Notes: generated from the sequence alone by a model not told the origin. A DNA stretch of 64,000 nt from Rhizobium sp. AC27/96 (GCF_001692325.1 NZ_LXKN01000021.1:1-64000), one strand, 5' to 3'; counted from the first letter of the stretch, positions 14,765 through 24,081 are shown. Program-made: numbers and translations.

Positions 14765-16174
14765 ATGAGCGCTCCACGCACACTTTACGATAAAATCTGG
14801 GACGACCATCTGGTCGACGCACAGGATGACGGCACCTGTCTTCTCTATATCGACCGCCATCTCGTCCATGAGGTGACGTCGCCGCAGGCATTCGAAGGCC
14901 TGCGCATGACCGGCCGCAAGGTCCACGCGCCGCAGAAGACGCTGGCCGTCGTCGACCACAACGTTCCGACCTCGCCCGATCGCCACCTCGGCATCAAGAA
15001 CGAGGAAAGCCGCATCCAGGTCGAGCAGCTGGCCAAGAACGCTGCCGAATTCGGCGTGGAATATTACTCCGAAAGCGACAAGCGCCAGGGTATCGTCCAC
15101 ATCATCGGCCCTGAGCAGGGCTTCACCCTGCCCGGGATGACCATCGTCTGCGGCGACAGCCACACCTCGACGCATGGCGCCTTCGGCTCGCTGGCGCACG
15201 GCATCGGCACCTCCGAGGTCGAGCATGTGCTCGCCACGCAGACGCTGATCCAGAAGAAGGCGAAGAACATGCTGGTGCAGGTCGACGGCCAGCTGCCGCC
15301 GGGCGTCACCGCCAAGGACATCATCCTTGCCATCATCGGCGAAATCGGCACCGCAGGCGGCACCGGCTACGTCATCGAATATGCCGGCGAAGCCATTCGC
15401 GCGCTGTCGATGGAAGGCCGAATGACCATCTGCAACATGTCGATCGAGGGCGGTGCCCGCGCCGGCCTGATCGCGCCGGATGAGATCACCTTCGAATATA
15501 TCAAGGGCAAGCCGCGCGCGCCGGAGGGCCAAGAGCTGGAACAGGCGATTGCCTACTGGAAGACGCTGACCTCGGACGAAGGCGCGCATTACGACCGCAT
15601 CGTCACGCTCAACGCCGCCCAGCTGCCGCCGATCGTTTCCTGGGGTTCATCGCCGGAAGACGTCATCTCCGTTCAGGGTGTCGTTCCCAACCCGGACGAA
15701 ATCCAGGATGAGACCAAGCGTACGTCCAAGTGGCGCGCCCTCGATTACATGGGCCTGAAGCCGGGCACCCCGATGACCGAGATCAACGTCGATCGCGTCT
15801 TCATCGGCTCCTGCACCAATGGCCGCATTGAAGACCTGCGCGCCGTCGCCAAGGTCGTCGAAGGCAAGACCGTGGCCTCCACCGTCGACGCCATGATCGT
15901 TCCGGGCTCCGGCCTCGTGAAGGAACAGGCGGAAGCCGAAGGCCTCGACAAGATCTTCAAGGCGGCCGGCTTTGACTGGCGCGAGCCTGGCTGTTCCATG
16001 TGCCTCGCCATGAACGACGACCGCCTGAAGCCGGGCGAGCGCTGCGCATCCACTTCGAACCGCAACTTCGAAGGCCGCCAGGGCTTCAAGGGCCGCACGC
16101 ACCTGGTCTCCCCGGCCATGGCCGCCGCCGCCGCGATCGCCGGACACTTCGTCGATATCCGCGAGTGGAACTGA
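14765..16174 (+). CDS. leuC: 3-isopropylmalate dehydratase large subunit
   Basis: A 469-residue aconitase-family enzyme with a [4Fe-4S] cluster that isomerises 2- to 3-isopropylmalate in leucine synthesis. Signatures are LYDKIWDDHLV, VCGDSHTSTHGAFGSLAHGI, VFIGSCTNGRIEDLR (first cluster Cys) and REPGCSMCLAMNDD (the other two). It needs the small subunit LeuD, which is not here; the two genes are known to be apart in rhizobia. An intrinsic terminator follows. Confidence 0.98.
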   Translation: MSAPRTLYDKIWDDHLVDAQDDGTCLLYIDRHLVHEVTSPQAFEGLRMTGRKVHAPQKTLAVVDHNVPTSPDRHLGIKNEESRIQVEQLAKNAAEFGVEYYSESDKRQGIVHIIGPEQGFTLPGMTIVCGDSHTSTHGAFGSLAHGIGTSEVEHVLATQTLIQKKAKNMLVQVDGQLPPGVTAKDIILAIIGEIGTAGGTGYVIEYAGEAIRALSMEGRMTICNMSIEGGARAGLIAPDEITFEYIKGKPRAPEGQELEQAIAYWKTLTSDEGAHYDRIVTLNAAQLPPIVSWGSSPEDVISVQGVVPNPDEIQDETKRTSKWRALDYMGLKPGTPMTEINVDRVFIGSCTNGRIEDLRAVAKVVEGKTVASTVDAMIVPGSGLVKEQAEAEGLDKIFKAAGFDWREPGCSMCLAMNDDRLKPGERCASTSNRNFEGRQGFKGRTHLVSPAMAAAAAIAGHFVDIREWN

Positions 16175-16196
16175 TCCACTTCGAGGCATGAATAGC

Positions 16197-16226
16197 AAAG
16201 GGCGGCCCGAAAGGCCGCCCTTTTTG
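16197..16226 (+). terminator. Intrinsic terminator after leuC
   Basis: AAAGGGCGGCC (16197-16207), a CGAAA loop, GGCCGCCCTTT (16213-16223) and a T tract. Confidence 0.9.
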
Positions 16227-16354
16227 TTTGTCGCGAAGAGTTCGGGTTCTCCGGCTGGCATATTTAAACAAAGATTTCTTCGTCAAAGAATGGTGAGCGT
16301 AATTGCTCGCCCGGGTGTCGGTGGACTGTGAGTCCGATCCCGAAAATAATCTCC

Positions 16355-17290
16355 TTATCCCCTGAATACCTTTGCTCGATGATACTTTAGAAACTGCTGA
16401 TGGGGACACTCGTCATGCCGCGAGGGGAGTAGTAACCGATGTTCGGGGTTGACGAGGCGCATTATGGTATCGGGAACAGAGCCCCGCGCAATGAGCAGGC
16501 TATAATCGTCATCAACGGAGATCAGCCCCCGATCAAACATCCAATGCACGGTGCCGGAAAGCGCAATTCCGTTTCGAACACTGTCAGGGCCACCGTCAGC
16601 CACGGGCCGAACGTGGGCGGCTTGAACCTCGGAACGACCACCTCCGTTGATCAGCTTGATACCAGTTATCGCGCATGTGTCGTTATACGCGGTCTTGATT
16701 GCTGCGGAAAAAGCTCGGTCTCGAAATGGTCGTTGAACTAGGCTTGACACGATACGACGATCGACGAATTCAGGTTCGAATTCTACCTGTGGCTCATCAT
16801 TGAAACCTGCTTGCACCAGCTCTGGCGGATCGGGAAATGGGCGCTCTCGATTCCTCGCGCCAATGACATGGGCGAAACCAGCAGCGAGTATGAGGTCATA
16901 TTCGGCGTCGGACATATTTCTGACGGCACGCCCAAATGCCCCTTTATTTGTCGAACCATCGTCCTTCCGAAGGCCGCGCTCGAAATAGTGTCCGCCATCT
17001 TTGAACGAGACAGCATGATCGAACGGCAAGAAATCCTCGATAAGGGCATAGTAGTGATCCGGCCTTGACGGATCGGGAATGATTGAAGCAATGCGAGCGG
17101 TCGCGAAATATGCTTGCTTGCCACCAGCCCGCATGAGATCGGCGCTGGGGCGCCGAGGCTCGTAGTAAACAATCCAGTCTCCCAGAGCGGCCTCAATCTG
17201 CCGAAGATACGTCCGTGGAAAGTGATAACGCTGCTCCGGCAAGTCGTCGTATGTCGGATCCACTTTCGTAGTGAGAACTGCCTTTGCCAC
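16355..17290 (-). CDS. HNH endonuclease with N-terminal recognition-like domain
   Basis: A 311-residue two-domain protein. Residues 25-150 (YLRQIEAALGDWIVYYEPRR, YFATARIASIIPDP, HYYALIEDFLPFD) form a beta-rich domain reminiscent of SRA/ASCH/EVE-type modified-base or RNA readers. Residues 200-265 form an HNH_2 nuclease with CAITG, EVQAAHVRPVADGGPDSVRN (His 226, Asn 240) and HWMFD (His 249). The layout suggests a restriction-like nuclease, possibly methylation-dependent, and no methyltransferase gene is adjacent. The start is a GTG at 17290. It sits alone between leuC and an exporter gene, a typical spot for a mobile defence gene. The reader-domain assignment is inference. Confidence 0.75.
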   Translation of the reverse strand: MAKAVLTTKVDPTYDDLPEQRYHFPRTYLRQIEAALGDWIVYYEPRRPSADLMRAGGKQAYFATARIASIIPDPSRPDHYYALIEDFLPFDHAVSFKDGGHYFERGLRKDDGSTNKGAFGRAVRNMSDAEYDLILAAGFAHVIGARNRERPFPDPPELVQAGFNDEPQVEFEPEFVDRRIVSSLVQRPFRDRAFSAAIKTAYNDTCAITGIKLINGGGRSEVQAAHVRPVADGGPDSVRNGIALSGTVHWMFDRGLISVDDDYSLLIARGSVPDTIMRLVNPEHRLLLPSRHDECPHQQFLKYHRAKVFRG

Positions 17291-17397
17291 GATTCAACTT
17301 TCAAGACGTTTTCGATCAAAAGGTATCAAGTACATCCTTGGAGGCAAGAGATTTCGAAAAGGGCCCATCTACGTTTCAACATACCCAGCGTTGCAAG

Positions 17398-18300
17398 CTA
17401 ACGTTTCGATACTGCAGCCTTATCGACACCAAGCGCGGCACCACCCGCCGGCTGACCTTGCTGCGCGCGCTGGCTGAGCCAGACGCTGCCGAGCACGACA
17501 ACGATGCCGAAGATCTGCATCGGGCTCAGCTGCTGGCCGAGAACCACCCAGCCCAGGATCACCGCGGTCGTCGGGCTGAGGAAGCCGAGTGGCGAGACCA
17601 CTGAAGGCTCGAGCCGCGACAGGCCGCGAAACCAGAGGATATAGGTAAGCGCCGCGCCGATCAGCCCGAGATAGGCAAAGCCGATGATGTTGGCGCCGGT
17701 CAAATGCGGCAGCGGCGGCTCGAGCAGGAGGGCGAATGGCAGCAGCAAGACGCCACCGGCCGTCAACTGCCACGCCGTGAAGGTCAGCGGCGAGACATCC
17801 GGCCGCCAGCGGCGGCTGAGCACCGTTCCGCCAGCCATGGAGAAGGCGCCGGCAATACCGGCGACAATGCCGATGGGATCGAGCGTTGCATTTGGCGTGA
17901 GGATCAGCAGAGCCACGCCGCCGATGCCGGCGACAGCGGCGATGATGGAGAGGCTCTTGATCGGTGAGCCGAGCAGCAGTCGCGCCAGCACGATGACGAT
18001 CAGTGGCTGGACCGCGCCGACCGTCGCCGCCACGCCACCAGGCAGGCGATAGGCCGAGATGAACAGCAGCCACCAGAAGATCGAGAAATTCAACGCGCCG
18101 AGGACGAGAGATTTGATCCACCAGATCCCATGCGGCAGCCGACGCACGATGAGCAGCAGCAAGAGCCCGGCCGGCAGCGCACGCAGGGTTGCGACCGTGA
18201 GGGGATAGCCGGCGGGCAGGAGCTGCGTCGTCACCAGATAGGTGCTGCCCCAGATCGCCGGCGCGATGGCCGTCAGCAGAAGGTCGACATTACGGTTCAT
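17398..18300 (-). CDS. DMT-superfamily exporter (EamA, two repeats)
   Basis: A 300-residue inner-membrane protein with about ten helices in two EamA repeats. WGSTYLVTTQLLPAGYPL starts repeat one and GANIIGFAYLGLIGAALTYI lies in repeat two. Such carriers export amino acids, purines or drugs; the substrate is not deducible. It is divergent from a marR-type gene, and both start codons flank two strong palindromes (18316-18358), so it is probably the regulator's target. Confidence 0.9.
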   Translation of the reverse strand: MNRNVDLLLTAIAPAIWGSTYLVTTQLLPAGYPLTVATLRALPAGLLLLLIVRRLPHGIWWIKSLVLGALNFSIFWWLLFISAYRLPGGVAATVGAVQPLIVIVLARLLLGSPIKSLSIIAAVAGIGGVALLILTPNATLDPIGIVAGIAGAFSMAGGTVLSRRWRPDVSPLTFTAWQLTAGGVLLLPFALLLEPPLPHLTGANIIGFAYLGLIGAALTYILWFRGLSRLEPSVVSPLGFLSPTTAVILGWVVLGQQLSPMQIFGIVVVLGSVWLSQRAQQGQPAGGAALGVDKAAVSKR

Positions 18301-18315
18301 GGCCCTGGCCCCAAA

Positions 18316-18358
18316 TTTATCTTGACCTCAAGATAAACCGAAATGCCTTGACGTCAAG
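18316..18358. promoter_or_regulatory. Tandem MarR operators in a divergent promoter
   Basis: The first is a perfect dyad with 10-bp arms, TTTATCTTGA (18316-18325) and TCAAGATAAA (18328-18337). The second is the perfect palindrome CTTGACGTCAAG (18347-18358) followed by ATAAA, which recreates the TCAAGATAAA half. They occupy the centre of the 82-bp gap between exporter and regulator, so one dimer per site could control both promoters. Confidence 0.8.
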
Positions 18359-18382
18359 ATAAATTCATGGCGATGTCCAGGC

Positions 18383-18871
18383 ATGGATCGTATCGACAAA
18401 ATTCTGGACCAATGGCGCCGCGAGCGGCCCGATCTCGACACGACGGCCATGGGCCTCTTCGGGCGCATGCGCAATCTCACGCTTCATCTCTCGCGCGAAA
18501 TGGAGAAGACCTTCGGACGCTTCGGCCTGAATTCGGCGAACTTCGATATGCTGGCGACCCTGCGCCGCTCGGGTGAGCCCTATACGCTCTCCCCCAGCGA
18601 CCTAATGGATACGATGATGGTGTCATCGGGCACCATGACCAACCGTATCGACCAGCTGGAAAAGGCCGGTCTCGTCGCCCGCAGCCAGAACCCGAATGAC
18701 GGCCGCAGCTTTCTGATTTCTTTAACCCCAGAGGGCTTCAGGCTCATCGATGCCGCCGTGACGGCGCATGTGGAAACGCAGGCTCGGCTTGTTTCCTCCC
18801 TCTCGCACGAGGAAAGGACTGCCCTCGACGACCTGCTGCGCAATTATTTAGCCAGCTTCGAATCTCGCTGA
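18383..18871 (+). CDS. MarR-family transcriptional regulator
   Basis: A 162-residue winged-helix regulator. FGLNSANFDMLATLRRSGEP leads into the DNA-binding domain, SPSDLMDTMMVSSGTMTNRI is the recognition helix, and LVARSQNPNDGRSFLISLTP the wing with the conserved DxR. It is expected to repress itself and the divergent EamA exporter through the palindromes between them and to release on binding an aromatic or toxic ligand. Its last 24 bases overlap the convergent lysR-type gene. Confidence 0.93.
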   Translation: MDRIDKILDQWRRERPDLDTTAMGLFGRMRNLTLHLSREMEKTFGRFGLNSANFDMLATLRRSGEPYTLSPSDLMDTMMVSSGTMTNRIDQLEKAGLVARSQNPNDGRSFLISLTPEGFRLIDAAVTAHVETQARLVSSLSHEERTALDDLLRNYLASFESR

Positions 18872-19774
18872 CAGGTCGGAACGCCGCTCGCCGCAGACAT
18901 CCCGGATACAACTGCGCAGCCAGCGATGCGCCGGATCGGCGTCCAGCCGAGGGTGCCAGAGCAGCGAGATCGTCACATCCGACGTCGGTACCGGCAGCGT
19001 GAAACTATGCATGCCGGCCCTGAGGTTGCCGGTATACCGCTCGGGTACGCTGACGATCAGATCGGAGGCGCGCGCCAAAGCCAGCGCCGCCGAAAAGCTG
19101 CCGACGATGGTGACGATCTGCCGTTCGCGCCCCAGCCTTTCCAGCGTCTCGTCGATCTGTCCTTTCCGCAAGCCGCGCCGCGAAACGAGAATGTGTTGCC
19201 CGGCAGCATAGCGCTCCGGCGTCATTGGCCCCTCGCTTAAGGGATGGCCGCGCCTGACCACGCCGATGAAACGGTCGTGAAACAGGGCCTGCGTTCGCAG
19301 TTCCGGGCTGGTATCGTCGCCGACGACGCCGGTTTCGAGATCGATCGTGCCGTCGCGCAGCGGCGTGCTGTCCTTGTCCAGCTTCTGCGTGAAATAGAGC
19401 CGCACGCCCGGCGCTTGTTCAGCAATCCGGGTGATCAGTTCGGCGCCGAAATTCTCCACGAAACCCTCGCGGACGCGTAGCGTGAACGTCCGCGCGAGCT
19501 GTTTCAAATTCAACGTCTCGGAGGGCCGCAAGGCTGCCTCGGCCTCCTCCACGAGCTGGCCGACACGCTCGCGCAACTCCAGTGCTCGCGGTGTCGGCAC
19601 GAGCCCGCGACCGGCTCTCACCAGCAATGGATCACCCGTCGTCTCGCGCAGGCGCGCCAGGGCCCGGCTCATGGCGGACGGGCTCAGCCGCAATCGCCGG
19701 GCAGCGCGCGCGACGCTGCCCTCCGCAAGCAGGGCGTTGAGAGTGACCAGCAGGTTGAGATCGGGCGTGGACAT
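18848..19774 (-). CDS. LysR-family transcriptional regulator
   Basis: A 308-residue LTTR. The helix-turn-helix is LLAEGSVARAARRLRLSPSAMSRAL split over residues 13-37, and the effector domain runs from about 90 onward (FTLRVREGFVENFGAELI). It starts at ATG 19774 (MSTPDLNLL), the normal family N-terminus; nine more codons upstream are possible. It is divergent from the MFS exporter gene (gap about 115 bp) and probably controls it. Confidence 0.92.
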   Translation of the reverse strand: MSTPDLNLLVTLNALLAEGSVARAARRLRLSPSAMSRALARLRETTGDPLLVRAGRGLVPTPRALELRERVGQLVEEAEAALRPSETLNLKQLARTFTLRVREGFVENFGAELITRIAEQAPGVRLYFTQKLDKDSTPLRDGTIDLETGVVGDDTSPELRTQALFHDRFIGVVRRGHPLSEGPMTPERYAAGQHILVSRRGLRKGQIDETLERLGRERQIVTIVGSFSAALALARASDLIVSVPERYTGNLRAGMHSFTLPVPTSDVTISLLWHPRLDADPAHRWLRSCIRDVCGERRSDLSARFEAG

Positions 19775-19889
19775 GACGCGACCATAGCATGAATTCACCA
19801 ATACATAGCGTCAAACGCACGAATGAAATGCAAATGCTGCGCGTTCCGCCATATCGCTGCAATGGCTACCTTTCTGCCGGGACTTTCTT

Positions 19890-21365
19890 ATGCCGCCAGA
19901 ATTGGAGCTCATGTTGAAGCCAATCATTGAAGAACTGGGCAAAGCCCGGCGTACAGGACCAGCACCTTCCATCCGCTGGGCCCTCGCCAGCCTCTCGCTC
20001 TCCATGCTCATGCCCTCGCTCGATACCAGCATCGCCAATGTCGGCCTGCCGACGCTGGCAGAGACTTTCGGCGCCTCCTTCCAGCAGGTACAGTGGATCG
20101 TGCTCGCCTATCTGCTCGCCATCACCACGCTGATCGTCAGCGTCGGCAAGCTCGGCGACATCGTGGGACGACGGCGACTGCTGTTGACGGGAATAGCGCT
20201 CTTCACACTCGCCTCGCTGTTCTGCGGCATAGCACCGACGCTGTGGCTGCTGATTGCCGCACGCGCCTTGCAGGGCCTCGGTGCAGCCATGATGATGGCG
20301 CTGACGGTGGCGATGGTCGGCGAAACCGTGCCGAAGGAGCGGACGGGGAGCGCCATGGGCCTGCTCGGCACCATGTCCGCCATCGGTACGACACTCGGCC
20401 CGTCGCTCGGCGGCATCCTGATTGCCTGGTACGGCTGGGAGACCATTTTTTTGGTCAATCTGCCGCTGGGTATCGTCAACTTCCTGCTCGCCGCCCGCTT
20501 CCTGCCGGCAGATCGCCCCGACCGGAAGGTCGCCCGGGGACGCCCCGATGCGGTCGGCACGCTGCTGCTGGCCCTGACGCTTGCCGCCTATGCGCTCGCC
20601 ATGACGATGGGCCATGGCAGCTTCGGCGCGCTGAATATCGGCCTGCTGCTGGCAGCGGCCTTGGGCGCAGCACTCTTCGCCTTTGCCGAGACGAAAGTGA
20701 AGTCGCCGCTGCTGCGCCTGTCGATGTTCAGAAACTCGTCGCTAAGCACGAGCCTTGCCATGAGCACACTGGTCACCACGGTCATCATGGCAACATTGGT
20801 GGTCGGGCCTTTCTATCTCTCCCATGCCCTCGGTTTCGATGCAGCCCATGTCGGTGCCATCATGTCCGCGGGTCCCTTGGTGTCGGCGCTGACGGGCATA
20901 CCCGCCGGCCGCATCGTCGATCGCTTCGGCGCACATCGCATGACCGTAACAGGCCTCATCGGCATGATCATCGGCCTGTCGCTGATATCAGCGCTGCAGG
21001 GAAGCTTCGGGATTGCCGGCTATATCGGCCCGCTGGTCATTACTACGGCAAGCTATGCGCTTTTTCAGGCATCCAACAACACCACGATCATGAAGGATAT
21101 AAGCTCCGAGCAGCGCGGTGTAATTTCGGGCATGCTGAGCCTGTCGCGAAATCTCGGGCTGATATCAGGTGCATCCGTCATGGGCGCGGTCTTCACGTTG
21201 GCATCGGGAACCGCCAACGTAACCGTGGCGGCGCCCGAAGCGGTGGCGAGCGGGATGCAGATCACCTTCGCGGTCGGCGCCCTCGTGATCACCGCAACGC
21301 TCGCGATCGCCCTCACGAGCCTGGTCTTTGCAAAGCGCACCGTGCTCTCGCAAGAAGTCTCGTGA
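19890..21365 (+). CDS. MFS drug exporter, DHA2 (14-TM) family
   Basis: A 491-residue inner-membrane antiporter. Motif C-like SLDTSIANVGLPTLAETF opens the protein, GKLGDIVGRRRLLLTG is motif A, and ARALQGLGAAMMMAL the fourth helix. Length and the NLPLGIVNFLLA segment fit the EmrB/QacA group, which expels hydrophobic toxins with protons. No EmrA-type adaptor gene is adjacent, so it probably works alone. The divergent lysR-type gene is the likely regulator. Confidence 0.92.
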   Translation: MPPELELMLKPIIEELGKARRTGPAPSIRWALASLSLSMLMPSLDTSIANVGLPTLAETFGASFQQVQWIVLAYLLAITTLIVSVGKLGDIVGRRRLLLTGIALFTLASLFCGIAPTLWLLIAARALQGLGAAMMMALTVAMVGETVPKERTGSAMGLLGTMSAIGTTLGPSLGGILIAWYGWETIFLVNLPLGIVNFLLAARFLPADRPDRKVARGRPDAVGTLLLALTLAAYALAMTMGHGSFGALNIGLLLAAALGAALFAFAETKVKSPLLRLSMFRNSSLSTSLAMSTLVTTVIMATLVVGPFYLSHALGFDAAHVGAIMSAGPLVSALTGIPAGRIVDRFGAHRMTVTGLIGMIIGLSLISALQGSFGIAGYIGPLVITTASYALFQASNNTTIMKDISSEQRGVISGMLSLSRNLGLISGASVMGAVFTLASGTANVTVAAPEAVASGMQITFAVGALVITATLAIALTSLVFAKRTVLSQEVS

Positions 21366-21407
21366 GAGTGAAGCAAAGGGGATGGTGGAGGATAATCCGC
21401 CATCCGA

Positions 21408-22304
21408 TCAAGACGATCCGTGACTGCCGAATTCGGCGGAAACGAAGTCGAGGAAGCTACGCAGCTTCGGCGTGATACGGCGATCGGGTGCGTGGAGAAT
21501 ATGCAGCGGTCGCGTCGGCACGCTGTATTCAGGCAGGACAGGCAAGAGCGTCCCGGCCTCCAGGCTCGATCGAACAAGCTCGAACGGCTGAAGGATGATA
21601 CCCTGCCCTGCCAGCGCCGCCTGCAGCAGCGCTTCGCCGTTGTCGACCATCAGCCGGCCCGAGATGGGAATACTGACATTCCCGCCCGGCCCTTCGAAGT
21701 CCCAATGCGTCCTCAACATGGTGTGCGAGAAGATGAGGCAATCGTGGTCCTGGAGATCATTCGGTTTCAAGGGCACGCCACGAGAGCGCAGATAGCTCGG
21801 CGCAGCGCAGATGACGAGCCGATACGGGGCGAGGCGGCGGGCGATCAAGCCGCTGTCGGCAAGTTCGCCGATGCGAAAGACCGCATCATAGCCCTCGTCG
21901 ATCAGATCGACCAACCGGTTCGACAGCGACAGGTCGATCGAAACCTCGGGATGAGCACCGAGGTATTTCGGCAGTTTCGGCGCCAGGGCATTGATCCCGA
22001 ATGTGACGGGGGCATTGACCTTCAGCTTTCCCCTGGGCACCGCCCGCGTCTCCGCCGCCAAAGCCTCCGCTGCCTCGACCTCGGCCAGGATATTGCGCGA
22101 GCGCTCATAGAACTGGCTGCCGATCTCTGTCAGATGCTGGCGGCGCGTGGTGCGGTTCAAAAGCCGAACGCCCAGATGCTGTTCGAGAAATTGCACATGT
22201 TTGCCGACGAGCTGCGGAGACATGTTCAATGCATCGGCAGCCGCGCTGAACGAGCCAAGCTCGACCGCCTTGACGAAAATGCTCATGCTGGAAAAACGAT
22301 CCAT
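21408..22304 (-). CDS. LysR-family transcriptional regulator (CrgA/AaeR-like)
   Basis: A 298-residue LTTR. MDRFSSMSIFVKAVELGSFS and AAADALNMSPQLVGKHVQFL form the winged helix; RLLNRTTRRQHLTEIG follows. The effector domain includes APVTFGINALAPKL and DLIDEGYDAVFRIGEL, as in the subgroup that controls small oxidoreductase or efflux genes. It is divergent from the NADP-binding oxidoreductase gene (gap about 100 bp), the probable target. Confidence 0.92.
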   Translation of the reverse strand: MDRFSSMSIFVKAVELGSFSAAADALNMSPQLVGKHVQFLEQHLGVRLLNRTTRRQHLTEIGSQFYERSRNILAEVEAAEALAAETRAVPRGKLKVNAPVTFGINALAPKLPKYLGAHPEVSIDLSLSNRLVDLIDEGYDAVFRIGELADSGLIARRLAPYRLVICAAPSYLRSRGVPLKPNDLQDHDCLIFSHTMLRTHWDFEGPGGNVSIPISGRLMVDNGEALLQAALAGQGIILQPFELVRSSLEAGTLLPVLPEYSVPTRPLHILHAPDRRITPKLRSFLDFVSAEFGSHGSS

Positions 22305-22403
22305 TAGAAACGTTCCATTTCAAGTATAGCTCTATTTAGATCATTTATCCCGATATGGCGATAATACTATCTATTCATCAGCAACAACAAGGAGCTGACG
22401 ACC

Positions 22404-23030
22404 ATGAAAATCGCTGTCATCGGTACTGGAAATATGGGTGCGGGCCTGGCACGCCTGCTGGCTGGAACGGGTTCAGACGTGGTGATAGGCCACCGTGATC
22501 CGGCAAAGGCGGCCGCGTTTGCCGCCGAACTGGGCGCGAATGTCGAAGCGGGTGGGATCGCCGCCGCCGTCAAGCTCGCCGACATCGTCATACTAGCGCT
22601 GCCCTATGGCGCGGTGGCCGACGCCCTCAGGGAAGCCGGCAATCTCAAGGGAAAGATACTGGTCGATATCAGCAACCCGATCACGGCAGATTTCCGCGGT
22701 CTCGTTGTCGGCCACTCGACATCGGCGGCCGAAGAAATCCAGGCGTTGGCGCCCGATGCCATCGTGGTGAAGGCGTTCAACACCATCTTCGCGACGCTTC
22801 TGCCGGTCGAGGCACGCAAAGGCAAGGTGCTGCAGGTCTTCGTAGCCGGCGACGATGAGAAGGCCAAGGCGGCAGTATCCAGCCTCGTTCAATCGATCGG
22901 CTTCGAATCCGTCGACGCAGGTCCGCTCACCAATGCCCGCTTCATCGAGCCCATCGGCGAGATGAACATCCACTTCGGCTTCTTCCTCGGCAAGGGGCCT
23001 TCCGTGGCCCCCGCCTGGGTTCAGATCTGA
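22404..23030 (+). CDS. NADP-binding oxidoreductase, F420-dependent reductase (FNO-like) family
   Basis: A 208-residue Rossmann protein. The nucleotide loop MKIAVIGTGNMGAGLARLL is followed by a basic VVIGHRDPAKA, which favours NADP. Other parts are ILVDISNPITADF and VVKAFNTIFATLL. True coenzyme F420 is not expected in rhizobia, so it probably acts as an NADPH-dependent reductase of unknown substrate. AAGGAG lies ahead of the ATG. The adjacent divergent LysR regulator probably controls it. Confidence 0.88.
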   Translation: MKIAVIGTGNMGAGLARLLAGTGSDVVIGHRDPAKAAAFAAELGANVEAGGIAAAVKLADIVILALPYGAVADALREAGNLKGKILVDISNPITADFRGLVVGHSTSAAEEIQALAPDAIVVKAFNTIFATLLPVEARKGKVLQVFVAGDDEKAKAAVSSLVQSIGFESVDAGPLTNARFIEPIGEMNIHFGFFLGKGPSVAPAWVQI

Positions 23031-23045
23031 CATCGATCAGGACAA

Positions 23046-23078
23046 AAGAGGCCCGGAGCTCTTCGCTCCGGGCCTCTT
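23046..23078. terminator. Bidirectional terminator between convergent genes
   Basis: AAGAGGCCCGGAGC (23046-23059) pairs with GCTCCGGGCCTCTT (23065-23078) across a five-base loop, with A residues before and T/C residues after. It serves the oxidoreductase gene on one strand and the aldo/keto reductase gene on the other. Confidence 0.85.
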
Positions 23079-23105
23079 CCCATCAATGAAATCCGACGAA
23101 CAGGA

Positions 23106-23936
23106 TCAGAAGCTTGCCTTCACCGGATCCGGGCCGATGCGGCCGCTCGCGGAATCGAGCTTGTCGAGATCAGCCAGATCGTCGCTGTCGAGCTTGAAGT
23201 TGAAAACATTGAAGTTCTCTTCGATACGGCTCGGCGTGACCGACTTCGGAATGACGATCAGGCCGTTGTCGATATGCCAGCGAATGATGATCTGCGCCGG
23301 CGTGCGGCCGTGCTTGGCGGCGACCTTGCCGATCACGGCGTTTGTCAGGAGCTTGCCCTGGCCGAGCGGGCTCCAGGACTGGGTCTTGATGCCGAGCTTG
23401 TCATGTACTTCACGCAGCGCCTTCTGCTGGAAGGTCGGATGCAGCTCGATCTGGTTCAGAACAGGCGTGACACCGGTCTCGCCGATGATGCGGTCGAGAT
23501 GCTCCTTGGCGAAGTTGGAGACGCCGATCGAGTGCGCGCGGCCCTCTTCCTTGAGGCGGACGAATGCCTTCCAGGTATCGAGGTAGCGGTCGCGGTGCGG
23601 CGACGGCCAGTGAATGAGGTAGAGGTCGAGATAGTCGGTGCCGAGCCGCTTCAGGCTTTCGTCGAAGGCCTTCAGGGTGGAATCGAAGCCCTGCGCCTCG
23701 TTCCAGAGTTTCGTGGTCAGGAAGATATCCTTGCGGGCGACGCCGGACTGGCGCATGCCCTCGCCGACGCCATCTTCATTGGCGTAGATGGCTGCCGTGT
23801 CGACATGGCGATAGCCGGCTTTCAAAGCCGTGCTGACGGCCAGAGGCGCGACGTTTTCCGGCGTCTGCCAGACACCGAGGCCGACCTGCGGAATGGACTT
23901 GCCGTCGTTGAACGTGATTGTCGGTTGTGTGGTCAC
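23106..23936 (-). CDS. Aldo/keto reductase (2,5-diketo-gluconate reductase-like)
   Basis: A 276-residue NADPH-dependent (beta/alpha)8 enzyme. The catalytic tetrad is visible: GYRHVDTAAIYANE (Asp and Tyr), LTTKLWNE (Lys) and YLIHWPSP (His). GVSNFAKEHLDRI and the C-terminal IPKSVTPSRIEENFNVF bind the cofactor. It resembles DkgA/DkgB enzymes reducing 2,5-diketo-gluconate, methylglyoxal or other aldehydes. It is convergent with the oxidoreductase gene and shares its terminator. Confidence 0.92.
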   Translation of the reverse strand: MTTQPTITFNDGKSIPQVGLGVWQTPENVAPLAVSTALKAGYRHVDTAAIYANEDGVGEGMRQSGVARKDIFLTTKLWNEAQGFDSTLKAFDESLKRLGTDYLDLYLIHWPSPHRDRYLDTWKAFVRLKEEGRAHSIGVSNFAKEHLDRIIGETGVTPVLNQIELHPTFQQKALREVHDKLGIKTQSWSPLGQGKLLTNAVIGKVAAKHGRTPAQIIIRWHIDNGLIVIPKSVTPSRIEENFNVFNFKLDSDDLADLDKLDSASGRIGPDPVKASF

Positions 23937-24081
23937 GATAAATCTCCAGGTGATGGGAAGTGGATGGAGTGAAGGCGCGATTTAAATCCGGAAAGAAAGG
24001 GTCCCCGTCCTGGCCCGCGCGGGCCGCCGGTCGAAAACCTATATAGTGGAGAATACCGAGAGTTTAACCCCGGCCGGACAT

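Noticed and set aside
22404..23030. True coenzyme-F420 dependent enzyme
   Set aside because: The fold fits the family name, but rhizobia are not known to make F420; the basic residue after the loop favours NADP.
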